From the NCBI GenBank assembly GCA_963751165.1, contig CAVVTP010000017.1, forward strand, positions 1 to 64,000: a stretch of DNA of 64,000 bases, written 5' to 3'. Of this stretch, positions 26,925 through 36,946 are shown piece by piece (the stretch's first letter is position 1; the number at the start of each line of letters is the position of its first letter). Under the pieces are notes generated by a model. It was not told where the DNA came from, ran no database searches, and worked only from the letters and a program-made list of their open reading frames with translations. A program made the translations under genes and the position numbers. Source of the stretch: Roseiarcus sp963751165 (lineage in GTDB: Bacteria; Pseudomonadota; Alphaproteobacteria; Rhizobiales; Beijerinckiaceae).

Positions 26925-27992
26925 CTACCACGCTGGCGCGAGACGGATACCGGAGGGCAACGGGTTGGCCTTGCTCGGCAATATGTAGAGTCGCCCAAAT
27001 GCGAGCGCCGCCGCGCCGAGCGAGCCAGACCCCGTGCAACTTGCCGATCAAGCCGCCCTGCGCGCGCGCCTTCTCGCTCGACTGTGCGATCTCGTAGAGT
27101 CGGTCGAGTCCCCTCTTGAACCGTGGATCGTCGATGTCGAGGGTAAGCGGAAATGTCTGGCGGGAAATCTCCGAGGTCAACCGGAAGACGGTAAAGTCGT
27201 AGCCGGTCGGGTCGACGCCAATCGCTTCGTGGAAGGTCGGACGGAAGTGGTCGCGAACGTACATTGTCGCGAACACGGCAAGAAGGAAGAATTTGATCCA
27301 GTAGACATTCAGGCCCGAGATCACATCTGGGTTGGCGCGCATCAGCAGCGCGAACGCTTCGCCGTGACGGAACTCGTCATTGCACCACTTCTCGAACCAT
27401 TTGAAAATGGGGTGGAAGCGTCGCTCGGGATGCCTCTCGAGCTGCCGGTAGATCGTGATGTACCGGGCGTAGCCGATCTTTTCGGAAAGGTAGGTCGCAT
27501 AGAAAATGAACTTTGGACGGAAGAAGGTGTACTTCTTCGCCTTGGTGAGAAACCCAAGATCGACGCCGATGCCGAAATCCTTGAGTGTGTCGTTGATGAA
27601 TCCGGCGTGTCGGGCCTCATCGCGAACTCATGAAGGTGAAGAGATCTCTAATGTCTTTGTTCTTGGCGCGCTTCTTCATCTCTGCGTAGAGGACGCAGCC
27701 CGAGAATTCTGCGGTGATGGAGCTGATGAGAAAGTCGCGAAACTCCTTGTCGAGGTCGCTCGGAAGGTCCGAAAAATCGGCGTCGAATTCTTCAGTGCGG
27801 ATGAAGTGTTTCTTATTAGGATCGGACCGCATCTCGGTGATCAGCGCGTCCCACTCGGCGCGAACGGGCTCGACATTCGTTTTGTCGAGCTTGTCGAAAT
27901 CGGTCGTATAAAAGCGCGGACTGAGGACCGTGTTCTTTTGCGCCACGCTTGTCGAGTTCGATCGGCGTGTTGGGGCGAACCGGAGCGGTCAC
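26925..27992 (-). CDS. acsF: Mg-protoporphyrin IX monomethyl ester oxidative cyclase, reading frame broken
   Basis: AcsF is the di-iron, oxygen-dependent enzyme that forms ring E. The sequence is complete only across three frame changes. GTG 27992 overlaps the previous stop (GTGA) after AGGAGA and gives MTAPVRPNTPI; one base too many at GAACTC (coding strand, 27954-27959) separates it from AQKNTVLSPRFYTTDFD. Removing a T at 27624-27629 restores FTFMSRDEARHAGF with the di-iron E-x-x-H motif. A GCTC tandem duplication near 27025 then separates the core from RLYILPSKAN and LAPAW, the family C-terminus, with stop at 26925. Corrected length is about 353 residues, the usual size. Confidence 0.9.
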
Positions 27993-28294
27993 AGGCGTCT
28001 CCTGTCAGTGAAGCTGACGTCGTAGAGTTCAGTGAGGTCGAAATTGCCGGCGACGCGCGTCCACACGCGCTCGGGCAGTCCGGCTCGGGTGATCATCGCG
28101 ACGCGCCTCACGACAAGCCGTTCACCGAACGGCGGCTCGGTTGGCGGGTCGCACACCAAGACCCGGTCGCCCGGCTGAATATGGTAGTCGCTGTCGATCG
28201 CAACGTGCGCCTCCAGGGTCTCCGCCGAACGCTCAATCTCAACCGTGCAGGGGGCCTCAAAGGTGCGCCGCCTAATGGATGACAAAAGGCTCAT
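27989..28294 (-). CDS. Conserved small PGC protein between puhC and acsF
   Basis: A 101-residue soluble protein that starts MSLLSSIRRRTFEAPCTVEIE. It has mixed beta-like segments, including HIQPGDRVLVCDPP and GERLVVRRVAMITRAG, and no membrane helix. A small ORF of this size is commonly found at this place in puh operons, but its job is not established. Both ends overlap neighbours by 4 bp (ATGA with puhC, GTGA with acsF), showing tight translational coupling. Confidence 0.75.
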   Translation of the reverse strand: MSLLSSIRRRTFEAPCTVEIERSAETLEAHVAIDSDYHIQPGDRVLVCDPPTEPPFGERLVVRRVAMITRAGLPERVWTRVAGNFDLTELYDVSFTDRRRL

Positions 28295-28758
28295 CTTCGA
28301 TCTCCGGAGGCGAGAAAAAGCCGAGCGAAGGCACCTGCGTTCGTCTCGCCGAAGGCCTCGAGCGCAACATGCCGTCCAGTCGTTGTGTCGTCGAGCGACA
28401 TGCGGCCGTCGTCCCAATGCGTGAGCCGGAACGGCATCGCGTCGCCAAATCCGGAGCGTCTGCGCTCGCGCGCAAGGCCGCGCAACGTAGCTCGCATGAA
28501 GCCATTCGTCTCGGGGGCGATCGTATAGATAATGGCGCCGTCGTCAGCGCGGCGGACGAGAACCGAGCCGTCGCTTTGATCCTCGAAGCGCAGCGCTAAC
28601 ACTTGGAGGGGTCGCGCCGTCGTCTCCTGCATTTGGCCGACGCCGAAGAGCCTAGCGGCGGCCGAGCCGACGACAGTCACGACAATCAACACGGCTGCGC
28701 TCAACAACACCTCTTTCGGCACTCCGGAGGAGGCCCGCTTGAGGGCAATTCCGCTCAT
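28291..28758 (-). CDS. puhC: Photosynthetic complex assembly protein PuhC
   Basis: A 155-residue protein with a single N-terminal membrane anchor (about residues 17-38, VLLSAAVLIVVTVVGSAAA) and a periplasmic beta-rich domain typical of PuhC (LRFEDQSDGSVLV, ETNGFMRATLRGLARERR). PuhC aids assembly of the RC-LH1 core. It sits between puhB and the small ORF in the standard puh order. Confidence 0.92.
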   Translation of the reverse strand: MSGIALKRASSGVPKEVLLSAAVLIVVTVVGSAAARLFGVGQMQETTARPLQVLALRFEDQSDGSVLVRRADDGAIIYTIAPETNGFMRATLRGLARERRRSGFGDAMPFRLTHWDDGRMSLDDTTTGRHVALEAFGETNAGAFARLFLASGDRR

Positions 28759-28768
28759 TGATCCCTCC

Positions 28769-29434
28769 TCATGCAGTCGCCCGCTTCGCCAGCGCCGGCG
28801 ATCCCGCGCGCTGACCGAATGCCCCTATCTTCGTGGCCCCCCGGGCCAATGCCTCCTCCGGTTGCCCGGCGGCCTCCCGAAGGGCTCGGCTAAGCGTCTC
28901 GGCAACAGCTGCTGCGTTGGCCACAGAGCGGAGAGACGGCTGCGGACTTGTGAAATGGAAAGGGCGTGCATGCGGCCACAACACCAAATAGCCGACGCGC
29001 TCGTTCGGTGTAAGCGCAACTGCAATCTCGCCTGTCCCGTCGCCGTAGACCCGTACGTTCGCCGAGGCGATCTGCTTGAACGGTACATTGATGAAAATCG
29101 GCAGAGCAACTCCGATCTTCAGAACCAGCCGACGCGAGGTCATTACGTAAAGCGTCGTCCGGGCGGACAAGAAGCTCATGAGCGCAATGAGCGCCAAGGC
29201 GATCGCTCCAAGTCCGAGCGTCTTCGCCGACACAAGCGCGGCCGCGTTAAACGGCGAGTCGCCGGCGACCGAATAAACGTTCCAAATCGTCAGCGTGACA
29301 AAATATGCGGCGACGAGATCGCCACGATATGCGCGCCGCGCGAGGCTGATCCACGTGGGGCGGCCGTGCCAGAGGATTTGCTCTCCGGTCGGAACGTCTG
29401 CCGGCAGCAGCTTTTCGAGGTTGACGGCTTTCAT
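28769..29434 (-). CDS. puhB: Photosynthetic complex assembly protein PuhB
   Basis: A 221-residue membrane protein with a PH-like domain. GEQILWHGRPTW near residue 17, hydrophobic helices near residues 40-60 and 75-95, and SRRLVLKIGVALPIFINVPFKQI near residue 105 are typical. PuhB is a reaction centre assembly factor. Its ATG overlaps the end of puhA. Confidence 0.93.
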   Translation of the reverse strand: MKAVNLEKLLPADVPTGEQILWHGRPTWISLARRAYRGDLVAAYFVTLTIWNVYSVAGDSPFNAAALVSAKTLGLGAIALALIALMSFLSARTTLYVMTSRRLVLKIGVALPIFINVPFKQIASANVRVYGDGTGEIAVALTPNERVGYLVLWPHARPFHFTSPQPSLRSVANAAAVAETLSRALREAAGQPEEALARGATKIGAFGQRAGSPALAKRATA

Positions 29435-30195
29435 AGCAGAGGCTCCGCGCGGCTCGGTCTCGCGTAGAGCGTTCCAGCGCCGTAGTACGCAGCGATCTTG
29501 TCTTCTTCGAGCAGCGTGACTCTGTCGGGATTCTGCGTCGCGGGCACGCCTTCGAATTGCGCGGCCAGTAGAGCCGAGACGTGTACACGTCGCCGCCTCG
29601 CGTCGACGTCTGCGAAAGTCACTGGCAGCAGCACTCTCTTGCCGAGATTGACGATTTCAATCTCGTAGTAGCGCAGAATTGACTCCGCCCGATCGACCCA
29701 AAGATCTCGCACCACGCCAGCCTGAGCGCGATTGGCTCCGATGACCGCGAAGCCGATTGGATTGGCGCTCTCCGCCGGAACCGCGAAATTCGTGGCCAGC
29801 CGCAGCGGAACAATGAGCTCATGGCCGTCGAAAGTCCGACCTGGCTCATCGGCGCGTTCGGCGTAACTGCCAGGACCCACGTTCGCCAGCATTGGATCGC
29901 CGTTCGGCGCGAGCGGCGCGCCCGGCCACGGCTCGGTTTTTGTGGCGTTGATGGGACGCGTGTCGGCCTTGAAGTTTGGGGCCGAGACCTGGCGGCCGTC
30001 GGAGCGCCGGAAGGTTTTAGGCGGCGGGATCCAAAGGAAATCGCGCGACCTAAATCCTCTGCCGGCCTCGCTCTCGAGAGGATACCCCTCCCGACGGTCT
30101 TCTCGCCTGAGGTAGAAGAGAAGGCCTGCGAAGAAGAGCCAAAACGCGTAGAGCACAATCTGCGCGACATCCAGATTGTTAATGGCGCCTCTCAT
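29431..30195 (-). CDS. puhA: Reaction centre H subunit
   Basis: A 254-residue H subunit with one N-terminal transmembrane helix (about residues 11-30, IVLYAFWLFFAGLLFYLRRED) and a cytoplasmic PRC-barrel domain that covers the quinone sites. DFLWIPPPKTF and the C-terminal DKIAAYYGAGTLYA are characteristic. The start at 30195 overlaps the lhaA stop by 4 bp; the longer open frame upstream lies in lhaA and is not homologous. Confidence 0.95.
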   Translation of the reverse strand: MRGAINNLDVAQIVLYAFWLFFAGLLFYLRREDRREGYPLESEAGRGFRSRDFLWIPPPKTFRRSDGRQVSAPNFKADTRPINATKTEPWPGAPLAPNGDPMLANVGPGSYAERADEPGRTFDGHELIVPLRLATNFAVPAESANPIGFAVIGANRAQAGVVRDLWVDRAESILRYYEIEIVNLGKRVLLPVTFADVDARRRRVHVSALLAAQFEGVPATQNPDRVTLLEEDKIAAYYGAGTLYARPSRAEPLL

Positions 30196-31652
30196 GATCG
30201 GAGTCCTCCAGATTTGAGCCCTTCGGGAAGCGCGACGCCAGCGAAGCTTGGCGGCTTCGGGCAAGGTGAATCTTCGCCACCGCGCACAAGCGGCCCGATG
30301 GCGACGAGTGTCGCAAACAAGAGAATGACCTCGATGGAATAGACCAGTGTGTACCCGGTAACCGGGTCTGCGAGCGCGTCGCCGAAAGCGCCGCTGATCG
30401 CAAGTGAGGAGCCGATATCGTTCACCACGCCGCTGAGAGCGATCGCGAGACCCGCGGCCGTCGCCTGCGCTGCGCCCCACGCTCCGAGCGCGAGGCCCCG
30501 GTCTTCAGGCTTTGCGAGCGCCATCGACGCCGTCAAGGTTCCATGCGCGAATAGTCCTCCGCCGAATCCGATCGACGCGACGCCGAGGCCGAACAGAGGG
30601 GGGGAGCCGAGCGTGGCTGAAAAGATGACGGCGCAGAAGGCGACGATGCCGACGAGGGCGCCGAGCCCGGCGACCCGATGAGGGTCCGCGCGCCGATTGA
30701 GATGTCGCGCGGCGAGCATCAAGCCCGTTCCGCCTCCCAGCGCGAGCATGGCGGTGAAGGCCGTCGTCACGCCGACCGGCAAGTGCAAGATTTTGCCGCC
30801 ATACGGCTCGAGCAGAATGTCCTGCATGCTGAATCCCGCGGTGCCCAGCGCGGTTGCGATAAGGCGCCGTCGCGTGCGCCCGGCGGTCGCGAACGCGCTC
30901 CAGGCTTGCGAGAAGCTGGACTCAGCCTGAGGCGCCTCCGCAAACCTGGCGTCGCGCGGCTCCTGTTTCCAAAGCGCCGCGCAATTCAGGACCATGGTGA
31001 CCACCGCCGCCCCTTGAACCACCTGAATAAGACGAACCTCGCTGAAATGTTTGAGCAGGAGGCCAAAGATGATCGCGCTGACCGCCATACCGGCAAGCAG
31101 CATGGCGCAAAGGAGGGCGACGACCCGCGGCCGGGCGCGCTCCGGCGCCAGATCTGTCGCCAAGGCGAGGCCAACGGTCTGAACGGTGTGCAGGCCAACT
31201 CCGACAAGAAGAAACGCCAGCGCAGCCGCGGCTTGCCCAATCCAAAGAGGTCCGGTCGTGTCTCCGGAAAGAATGAGCAACGCAAAGGGCATGATCGCAA
31301 AGCCGCCGAACTGCGCCATGGTGCCGAACCAAATGAACGGTGCGCGCCGCCAGCCGAGCACGGAGCGATGATGATCCGAGCGGTAACCAATCAGTGCCCG
31401 CAATGGTGCGAACAGGAGCGGCAGGGCTAACATTCCCGCGACGATCCAGGAAGGTACCGCAAGCTCTACGATCATCACGCGGTTCAAGGTGCCGATCAGG
31501 AGAACGGCCGCCATTCCGACCGTCACCTGAAACAGAGAAAGGCGCAGCAGCCGCGGCAGCGGCAATTCCGGCGTGGCCGCGTCGGCAAACGGGAGCATCT
31601 GCGGCCCGAGCCGCTGGAAACCGTACACGATTGCGGCTGAGGCGCGGCTCAT
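30192..31652 (-). CDS. lhaA: LH1 assembly protein LhaA
   Basis: A 486-residue PucC/BCD-type major-facilitator protein with about 12 membrane helices. Signature segments are IGTLNRVMIVELAVPSWIVAGM, RALIGYRSDHHRSVLGWRRAPFIW and MQDILLEPYGGKI. LhaA promotes LH1 insertion or bacteriochlorophyll delivery. It begins 4 bp inside the bchM end and lies before puhA in the classic order. Confidence 0.93.
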   Translation of the reverse strand: MSRASAAIVYGFQRLGPQMLPFADAATPELPLPRLLRLSLFQVTVGMAAVLLIGTLNRVMIVELAVPSWIVAGMLALPLLFAPLRALIGYRSDHHRSVLGWRRAPFIWFGTMAQFGGFAIMPFALLILSGDTTGPLWIGQAAAALAFLLVGVGLHTVQTVGLALATDLAPERARPRVVALLCAMLLAGMAVSAIIFGLLLKHFSEVRLIQVVQGAAVVTMVLNCAALWKQEPRDARFAEAPQAESSFSQAWSAFATAGRTRRRLIATALGTAGFSMQDILLEPYGGKILHLPVGVTTAFTAMLALGGGTGLMLAARHLNRRADPHRVAGLGALVGIVAFCAVIFSATLGSPPLFGLGVASIGFGGGLFAHGTLTASMALAKPEDRGLALGAWGAAQATAAGLAIALSGVVNDIGSSLAISGAFGDALADPVTGYTLVYSIEVILLFATLVAIGPLVRGGEDSPCPKPPSFAGVALPEGLKSGGLRS

Positions 31653-32350
31653 GTTCGCCTGACCTCCAGTGCTTGCGAAACGTAGAACCCGCTGTCGACG
31701 CGATCAGAGCGTGCGATGCTCCACCTTGCGAGTTCAGGGTGATTCTCGAAATAACGTTCGAGGGTTGATCTGGAAATTGGTGCGATCGCAGGCGCACGGT
31801 CGCCGCGGGGGAAAAGCCTCCCGGCAGCATGCATCAGCGAAAGAGCAGGAGTGCGGGGGGCGATCGTGAAGACGATCGTCGATCGCGTGCGGACCGCTAG
31901 CGCCGAAGCGACACGGGCGATATCCGGCCCCTCATAGTGGATGAGGCTGTCCATCGCGACGACGTAATCGAAACTGCCGAGCGCCGGATCGAGCATATCG
32001 CTGACGGAGAAGGTCGCCTGACCCACGCCACGGTTGTTTGGCGCGCGGGCGCGCGCAAGCTCGATCAGTGTTGGGGAAATATCGACGGCGACGACGGACG
32101 CGCCTTGCTTGGCGAGATCAAACGCCAATGCACCCGTGCCGCAACCGGCATCGAGAACCCGGGCGCCTCGCATATCCTCAGGCAACCAGGACAAGATCAT
32201 CGCGCGCATTGCCTCACGTCCGGCGCGAACCGTCGCGCGCACCCGGCTCAGCGGCGCATCCGATGTCATGCGCTTCCATGCTTCCGCCGCGGTGCGGTCG
32301 AAATAGCGTTCGAGCTGATCCCGGCGGGCGAAATAGGTCGCGCTCGTCAT
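31649..32350 (-). CDS. bchM: Mg-protoporphyrin O-methyltransferase
   Basis: A 233-residue SAM-dependent enzyme that methylates the 13-propionate of Mg-protoporphyrin IX. The SAM-binding motif LDAGCGTGALAFDLA (about residue 70) and DYVVAMDSLIHYE (about 138) are clear. The ATG at 32350 overlaps the restored bchL stop in the form TGATG; a TTG one codon upstream is also possible. Substrate comes from BchHID and the product goes to AcsF. Confidence 0.93.
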   Translation of the reverse strand: MTSATYFARRDQLERYFDRTAAEAWKRMTSDAPLSRVRATVRAGREAMRAMILSWLPEDMRGARVLDAGCGTGALAFDLAKQGASVVAVDISPTLIELARARAPNNRGVGQATFSVSDMLDPALGSFDYVVAMDSLIHYEGPDIARVASALAVRTRSTIVFTIAPRTPALSLMHAAGRLFPRGDRAPAIAPISRSTLERYFENHPELARWSIARSDRVDSGFYVSQALEVRRT

Positions 32351-33233
32351 CAATCGAATCCCAGAAATTCGAAGAGATCACGGTCCTTCATTGGCTTGGC
32401 CGGAAGCGCCTCGAACTCCGGCCCAAAGCTGTTCCGCTAACGAGAGATACTCGATTTGGACCGCGTCGAGTTCAGGCGACGGCTCCATCTCGAACAGCGT
32501 CGACTTTTTCAACCGGCTTCGGCGCACGACATCGAGATCGCGGAAATGCGCGAGGCGTTTCAACCCAACGGCGGCGTTATAGCGATCGACCTCGTCCGTG
32601 TTGGCGCTGCGATTGGCGATCACGCCGCCCAGGCGCACCTCGTAGTTGCGAACTCTTGGCGTCGATTGCCGATACAATGCGGTTCATCGCGAAGATGGAG
32701 TCAAAGTCGTTGGCGGTGACAATCAATGCCCGCTCCGCGTGCTGAAGGGGCGAAGCAAACCCCCCGCAAACGACGTCTCCGAGCACGTCGAATATGACGA
32801 CGTCCGAGTCCTCAAGCAGCCTGTGCTCCTTTAGGAGCTTGACTGTCTGACCGACTACATAGCCGCCACAGCCGGTTCCGGCGGGAGGTCCGCCAGCTTC
32901 GACGCACATGACGCCAGCGAAGCCTGTGGCGACGAAATCCTCGACCCGAAGCTCCTCGCTATGAAACTCGACCGCCTCCAAAGCGTCGATGACGGTTGGG
33001 ACCAAGCGCTTGGTCAACGTGAACGTCGAATCGTGTTTCGGATCGCAGCCGATTTGCAGGACCCGCTTCCCCAGTTTTGCGAAAGCGACCGAAAGATTGG
33101 AAGAGGTCGTGCTCTTGCCGATACCCCCCTTCCCATAGATGGCGAACACCTTGGCTGAGCCGATCGTGACGCTCGGTTCGAGTTCGACCTGACAAGACCC
33201 CACAGGTCTCTGGGCTCTGATTGGAATGTTCAT
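32350..33233 (-). CDS. bchL: Protochlorophyllide reductase iron protein subunit L, frame broken twice
   Basis: NifH-like ATPase that feeds electrons to BchNB in dark-operative protochlorophyllide reduction. P-loop YGKGGIGKSTTSSN near residue 33, and cluster Cys in GTGCGGYVVGQT and GDVVCGGF. The frame breaks at GAACTC 32650-32655 and again at 32413-32418. Removing one base at each restores AIDAKSRNYEVRLGGVIAN and then LWAGVEALPAKPMKDRDLF, with the expected family ending FEFLGFD and a stop at 32350. Corrected length is about 293 residues, matching the family. Start overlaps the bchH stop (ATGA). Confidence 0.92.
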
Positions 33234-36200
33234 GCGGCGATCTCCGGGCTCACGCCCTCCATCAGGTCCTCGAGTTCGTCGCCGGCCTCGCGCAGCGCAG
33301 CGAGCGTCTCCTCGTCCGGAGTCCAGTAGCCCCTCTGTTGAGCTTCGATGACGCGGTTCGTCAGCTTGGTCGAAGCCGCTGGGTTGAGGTCGCTCAGACG
33401 CCTGCGCATCTCAGCATCTAGAACAAAGGTTTGTGTGATCCTGTCGTAGACCCAGGGATCGACCTGGCCTGTCGTCGCCGACCAGCCAACGGTGTTGCTA
33501 ACGTGGGCTTCGATCTGCCGTACGCCCTCGTAGCCGTGTTTGAGCATTCCCTCGTACCATTTCGGATTGAGGACTCGCGTTCTGGTCTCGATAGCGACCT
33601 GTTCGTTGAGCGAGCGGACCTTGCCGGTCCCGCGCGTCTGATCGGAAATATAGATTGGAGCGACGCGTCCGCCGCGCGCCCGGGCAGCCGCACGGCCCAT
33701 GCCGCCCAGACTGTCGAAATAGTGGTCGATGCTCGTGACGCCGAGTTCGACGCTGTCCAGGTTTTGATAAGCGAAATCCACTTTTTGCAGAATGCTTTCG
33801 AGCAACTCGAGGCGCGGCGAACAATCGCCGTTGCGTCCGTACGCAAAGCATTTGCGGCGCGCAAAGGTTTGCGAAATCTCGTCTTCGTCGCCCCATGCGC
33901 CAGAGTCGATCAGCATCCCGACGTTCGCCCCGTAAGCGCCCTCCGCGTTGCTGAACACGCGCAGAGCGGCAGTCTCAAGGTCGCAACTCGTTTGCGCTTG
34001 AAGCGCGAGCGCATGCTTGCGGAGGTAGTTCCTGTCTTCAGGTTCGTCCGCCGTTGCGGCGAGGAAGCATGCTTCCGCCAGCAGCCGGACCTGTAACGGC
34101 AGAAGGTCACGGAAGATTCCAGACACGGTCATCATCACGTCGATACGAGGTCGGCCGAGTTCTTCGAGAGCGACAAGCGTTGCACCAGACAGGCGCCCAT
34201 ATGCGTCAAAACGCGGCCGAGCGCCGATGAGCGCGAGCGCCTGGCCGATCGGCGCCCCCTCGCTCTTTAAATTGTCAGTCCCCCACAAGACGATCGCGAC
34301 AGATTCCGGAAAAGGATGTCCATCAGACGCATGGCGTGCAAGCACGCACTCGGCCTGCCTCGCGCCATCAGTGATCGCAAAGGCGCTTGGGATACGGTAG
34401 GGGTCGAACCCGTGCAAGTTTCGGCCGGTCGGCAGGATCGTGGGGGTGCGGATGAGATCGCCGCCGACCACCGGCTCCACGAACCGTCCGTCCAGCACAC
34501 GCATAAGGGCGGGTATCTCGTGGTCCTCGGCGAGCAGCCGATTCAGGCGCGCAAGCTCCTCAAAGGCGTCGCGCGTCTCCCGCGCCTGCAAGCCTTCGTG
34601 CGCTTCGGCGGCGGCGGCGATCGAATTAGAGGCGACGAGGGCGCGCACGGCTGTGTCGGCGTTGTGAAGACCGAAAGCGCTCTCCGCGATCACTGATAGA
34701 GTTTCGACGCGCTCGCCCGGCGCAGGCGGCTCGCCGACGATGTGTAAGCCGTAGGGTATCAGCGTGTACTCTAGCTCGAGAATCGCCAAGCCCAGTTTGC
34801 CGATTTCGTCTGGTGCGCGCGGGCCCCATGCGGACCCGTGTTCGGCGAGATCAACTGCCGCAGCCTGCGACTGGATGAGTTCGGCGAGTTGGTTCCGCTC
34901 AGAGTTTGCTTCGGCGCCGCACCCCCGATAACGCTCGATTGACGCCTTCAGGTCCGCAAGACCTCGATACAGTCCCGCATGGGCGAGGCTCGGTGTGAGA
35001 TAGCTCACAAGTGTAGCGGCCGATCTGCGCTTAGCGAGCGCACCCTCCGACGGATTGTTCGCGGCATAGAGATAGATGTTGGGCGTCGAACCGATCAGTC
35101 GGTCGGGCCAACACGAAGCGGAGAGCCCGACCTGCTTGCCGGGCATGAACTCGAGCGCGCCGTGCATGCCGAAATGCAGGACGACGTCGGCTCCGAAATC
35201 CTCGCGCAGGTAGCGGTAGAAGGCCGAGAACGCATGAGTTGGGGCGAACCCGCGCTCGAAAAGCAAGCGCATGGGGTCCCCTTCATAGCCCATTGACGGC
35301 TGAATTCCGACCAACGCATTCCCAAAGCTTTCGCCGAGCACGAAGAGGGATTGTCCGTCGGTCTGATGTCGGCCTGGCGCCGGGCCCCATTGAGATTCGA
35401 TTTCCCTGAGGTAGGCTTCGCGGCGGATATGGTCGTCGACCGCAATTCGAGCCACGACGTTGGCGTTGACGCCAAATCGCGAGGAATTGCCGTTCAGAAT
35501 CCGCTCCCGCAGCTCGCCGACAGTTTGCGGCGGGTCGACATCGTAGCCTTCAGCTTGCATGGCCCTTAGCGTGCGGAGCAAAAACTCGTAGACCGCCAAG
35601 AACGCTGCCGTCCCCGTGGCGCCGCCATTGGGCGGAAAATTGAAGAGAACGATCGCCACTTTGCGGTTCGCGCGGTCGGTCCCTCGCAATCGAACGAGCC
35701 GCTCCACTCGTTCCGCAAGCATTCCAATTCGTTCTGGATGAGGGCGGATGTCCCGCGTGGCATTAGCCGGCGCAGAACTCGAACGACCGCCAAATACGCT
35801 CGGAACCGTTGCCCCATCAAGTTCAGGAATTGCGACCATCATCGTCGCTTCTACCGGCGACAATCCGCGATCCGAGGCCTCCCATTGCTCGATCGTCTGA
35901 AACTCCAAGGCATGAGCGGCAACGTATGGAACGTCGAGTTCCCGCAGCATGTCCGCGGCGCCCTTGGAGTCGTTGTAAGCCGGACCGCCGACCAAGGAGA
36001 AGCCCGTCAACGACACCAATGCGTCGATCGACGGCGCGCCGTTGCGCTTGAAAAACGCTTCGGCGGCAGGACGAGCGTCGAGGCCGCTGGCGAACGCGGG
36101 GATCGTTCGCAGTCCGCGCGCCTCGAGTGCGGCAATGACGGCGTCGTAGTGCGCCGTGTTGTTCGCCAGGACATAGGAGCGCATCAGGAGAAGGCCGACC

Positions 36201-36946
36201 GTGCCGCGCGATCCGCCCGCCGGGCGTGGCAATCTGTCGGCAGACTCGCTGAGCCGTTCGGCGGCGTGGGGATGGTAGAGTCCAACTTCAGGATATTCGA
36301 TCGGAAGAGCGGCGGTCAGCTTGCCACGAAGGCCGGCGTTTGCTCCTCCTGCATAACGGTTCGTTAGGAATTGAACGAGATTCGCGATGTTCTCATCCGA
36401 CCCGGCGAGCCAATATTGCAGAGTCAGGAAATACGCTCGAACGTCCTGCGCGGTCCCTGGGATGTACCGTAGAATGCGCGGAATACGACGCAGCATTGCG
36501 AGTTGGTGAGCCCCACCTGTATCGGACGGTTTTCCGCTGCCTCTTAGGCGCTTAAGAAAATCGAGCGCAGTACGTTTGGAGCCATCCATATTGAAGCGTC
36601 CAACGCGGGTCAGCTTGACGATTTCGGGCGCGGACATGCAGCCGATCACTGCATCGCACTCGTCTCGCCGGACCCGGATAGCGTCGAGGACAGCACGCGC
36701 ATGCTCTTCCATAAAGAGCATCGTGGCGACGATGATATCTGCCTTTCCAATCGAAGCGAGGCATCGCTGCAGAGCCGCCGGATCGTTCCATTCGGCCGCC
36801 GCATGAAAGGCGAGGTCTAGCCCGGGTATTTCGCGCTCGACCGAACGACGCGCCCGATCGACCGCGCCCGCCAGATGGTTGTCGAGCGTCACGATCACGA
36901 AACGCAGGCCAGCGCGTTCAGCGGCCGAAGTGGGCTTTGGCTTCAT
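33230..36946 (-). CDS. bchH: Magnesium chelatase subunit H
   Basis: A 1238-residue porphyrin-binding subunit of Mg chelatase, normal length for the family, and the longest intact gene here. CobN/Mg-chelatase features include LHFGMHGALEFMPGKQVG near residue 600, GRNLHGFDPYRIPS near 850 and the C-terminal FVLDAEMRRRLSDLNPAA. It overlaps the end of bchB by 29 bp. Partner genes bchI and bchD are 30 kb away on the other strand. Confidence 0.96.
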   Translation of the reverse strand: MKPKPTSAAERAGLRFVIVTLDNHLAGAVDRARRSVEREIPGLDLAFHAAAEWNDPAALQRCLASIGKADIIVATMLFMEEHARAVLDAIRVRRDECDAVIGCMSAPEIVKLTRVGRFNMDGSKRTALDFLKRLRGSGKPSDTGGAHQLAMLRRIPRILRYIPGTAQDVRAYFLTLQYWLAGSDENIANLVQFLTNRYAGGANAGLRGKLTAALPIEYPEVGLYHPHAAERLSESADRLPRPAGGSRGTVGLLLMRSYVLANNTAHYDAVIAALEARGLRTIPAFASGLDARPAAEAFFKRNGAPSIDALVSLTGFSLVGGPAYNDSKGAADMLRELDVPYVAAHALEFQTIEQWEASDRGLSPVEATMMVAIPELDGATVPSVFGGRSSSAPANATRDIRPHPERIGMLAERVERLVRLRGTDRANRKVAIVLFNFPPNGGATGTAAFLAVYEFLLRTLRAMQAEGYDVDPPQTVGELRERILNGNSSRFGVNANVVARIAVDDHIRREAYLREIESQWGPAPGRHQTDGQSLFVLGESFGNALVGIQPSMGYEGDPMRLLFERGFAPTHAFSAFYRYLREDFGADVVLHFGMHGALEFMPGKQVGLSASCWPDRLIGSTPNIYLYAANNPSEGALAKRRSAATLVSYLTPSLAHAGLYRGLADLKASIERYRGCGAEANSERNQLAELIQSQAAAVDLAEHGSAWGPRAPDEIGKLGLAILELEYTLIPYGLHIVGEPPAPGERVETLSVIAESAFGLHNADTAVRALVASNSIAAAAEAHEGLQARETRDAFEELARLNRLLAEDHEIPALMRVLDGRFVEPVVGGDLIRTPTILPTGRNLHGFDPYRIPSAFAITDGARQAECVLARHASDGHPFPESVAIVLWGTDNLKSEGAPIGQALALIGARPRFDAYGRLSGATLVALEELGRPRIDVMMTVSGIFRDLLPLQVRLLAEACFLAATADEPEDRNYLRKHALALQAQTSCDLETAALRVFSNAEGAYGANVGMLIDSGAWGDEDEISQTFARRKCFAYGRNGDCSPRLELLESILQKVDFAYQNLDSVELGVTSIDHYFDSLGGMGRAAARARGGRVAPIYISDQTRGTGKVRSLNEQVAIETRTRVLNPKWYEGMLKHGYEGVRQIEAHVSNTVGWSATTGQVDPWVYDRITQTFVLDAEMRRRLSDLNPAASTKLTNRVIEAQQRGYWTPDEETLAALREAGDELEDLMEGVSPEIAA

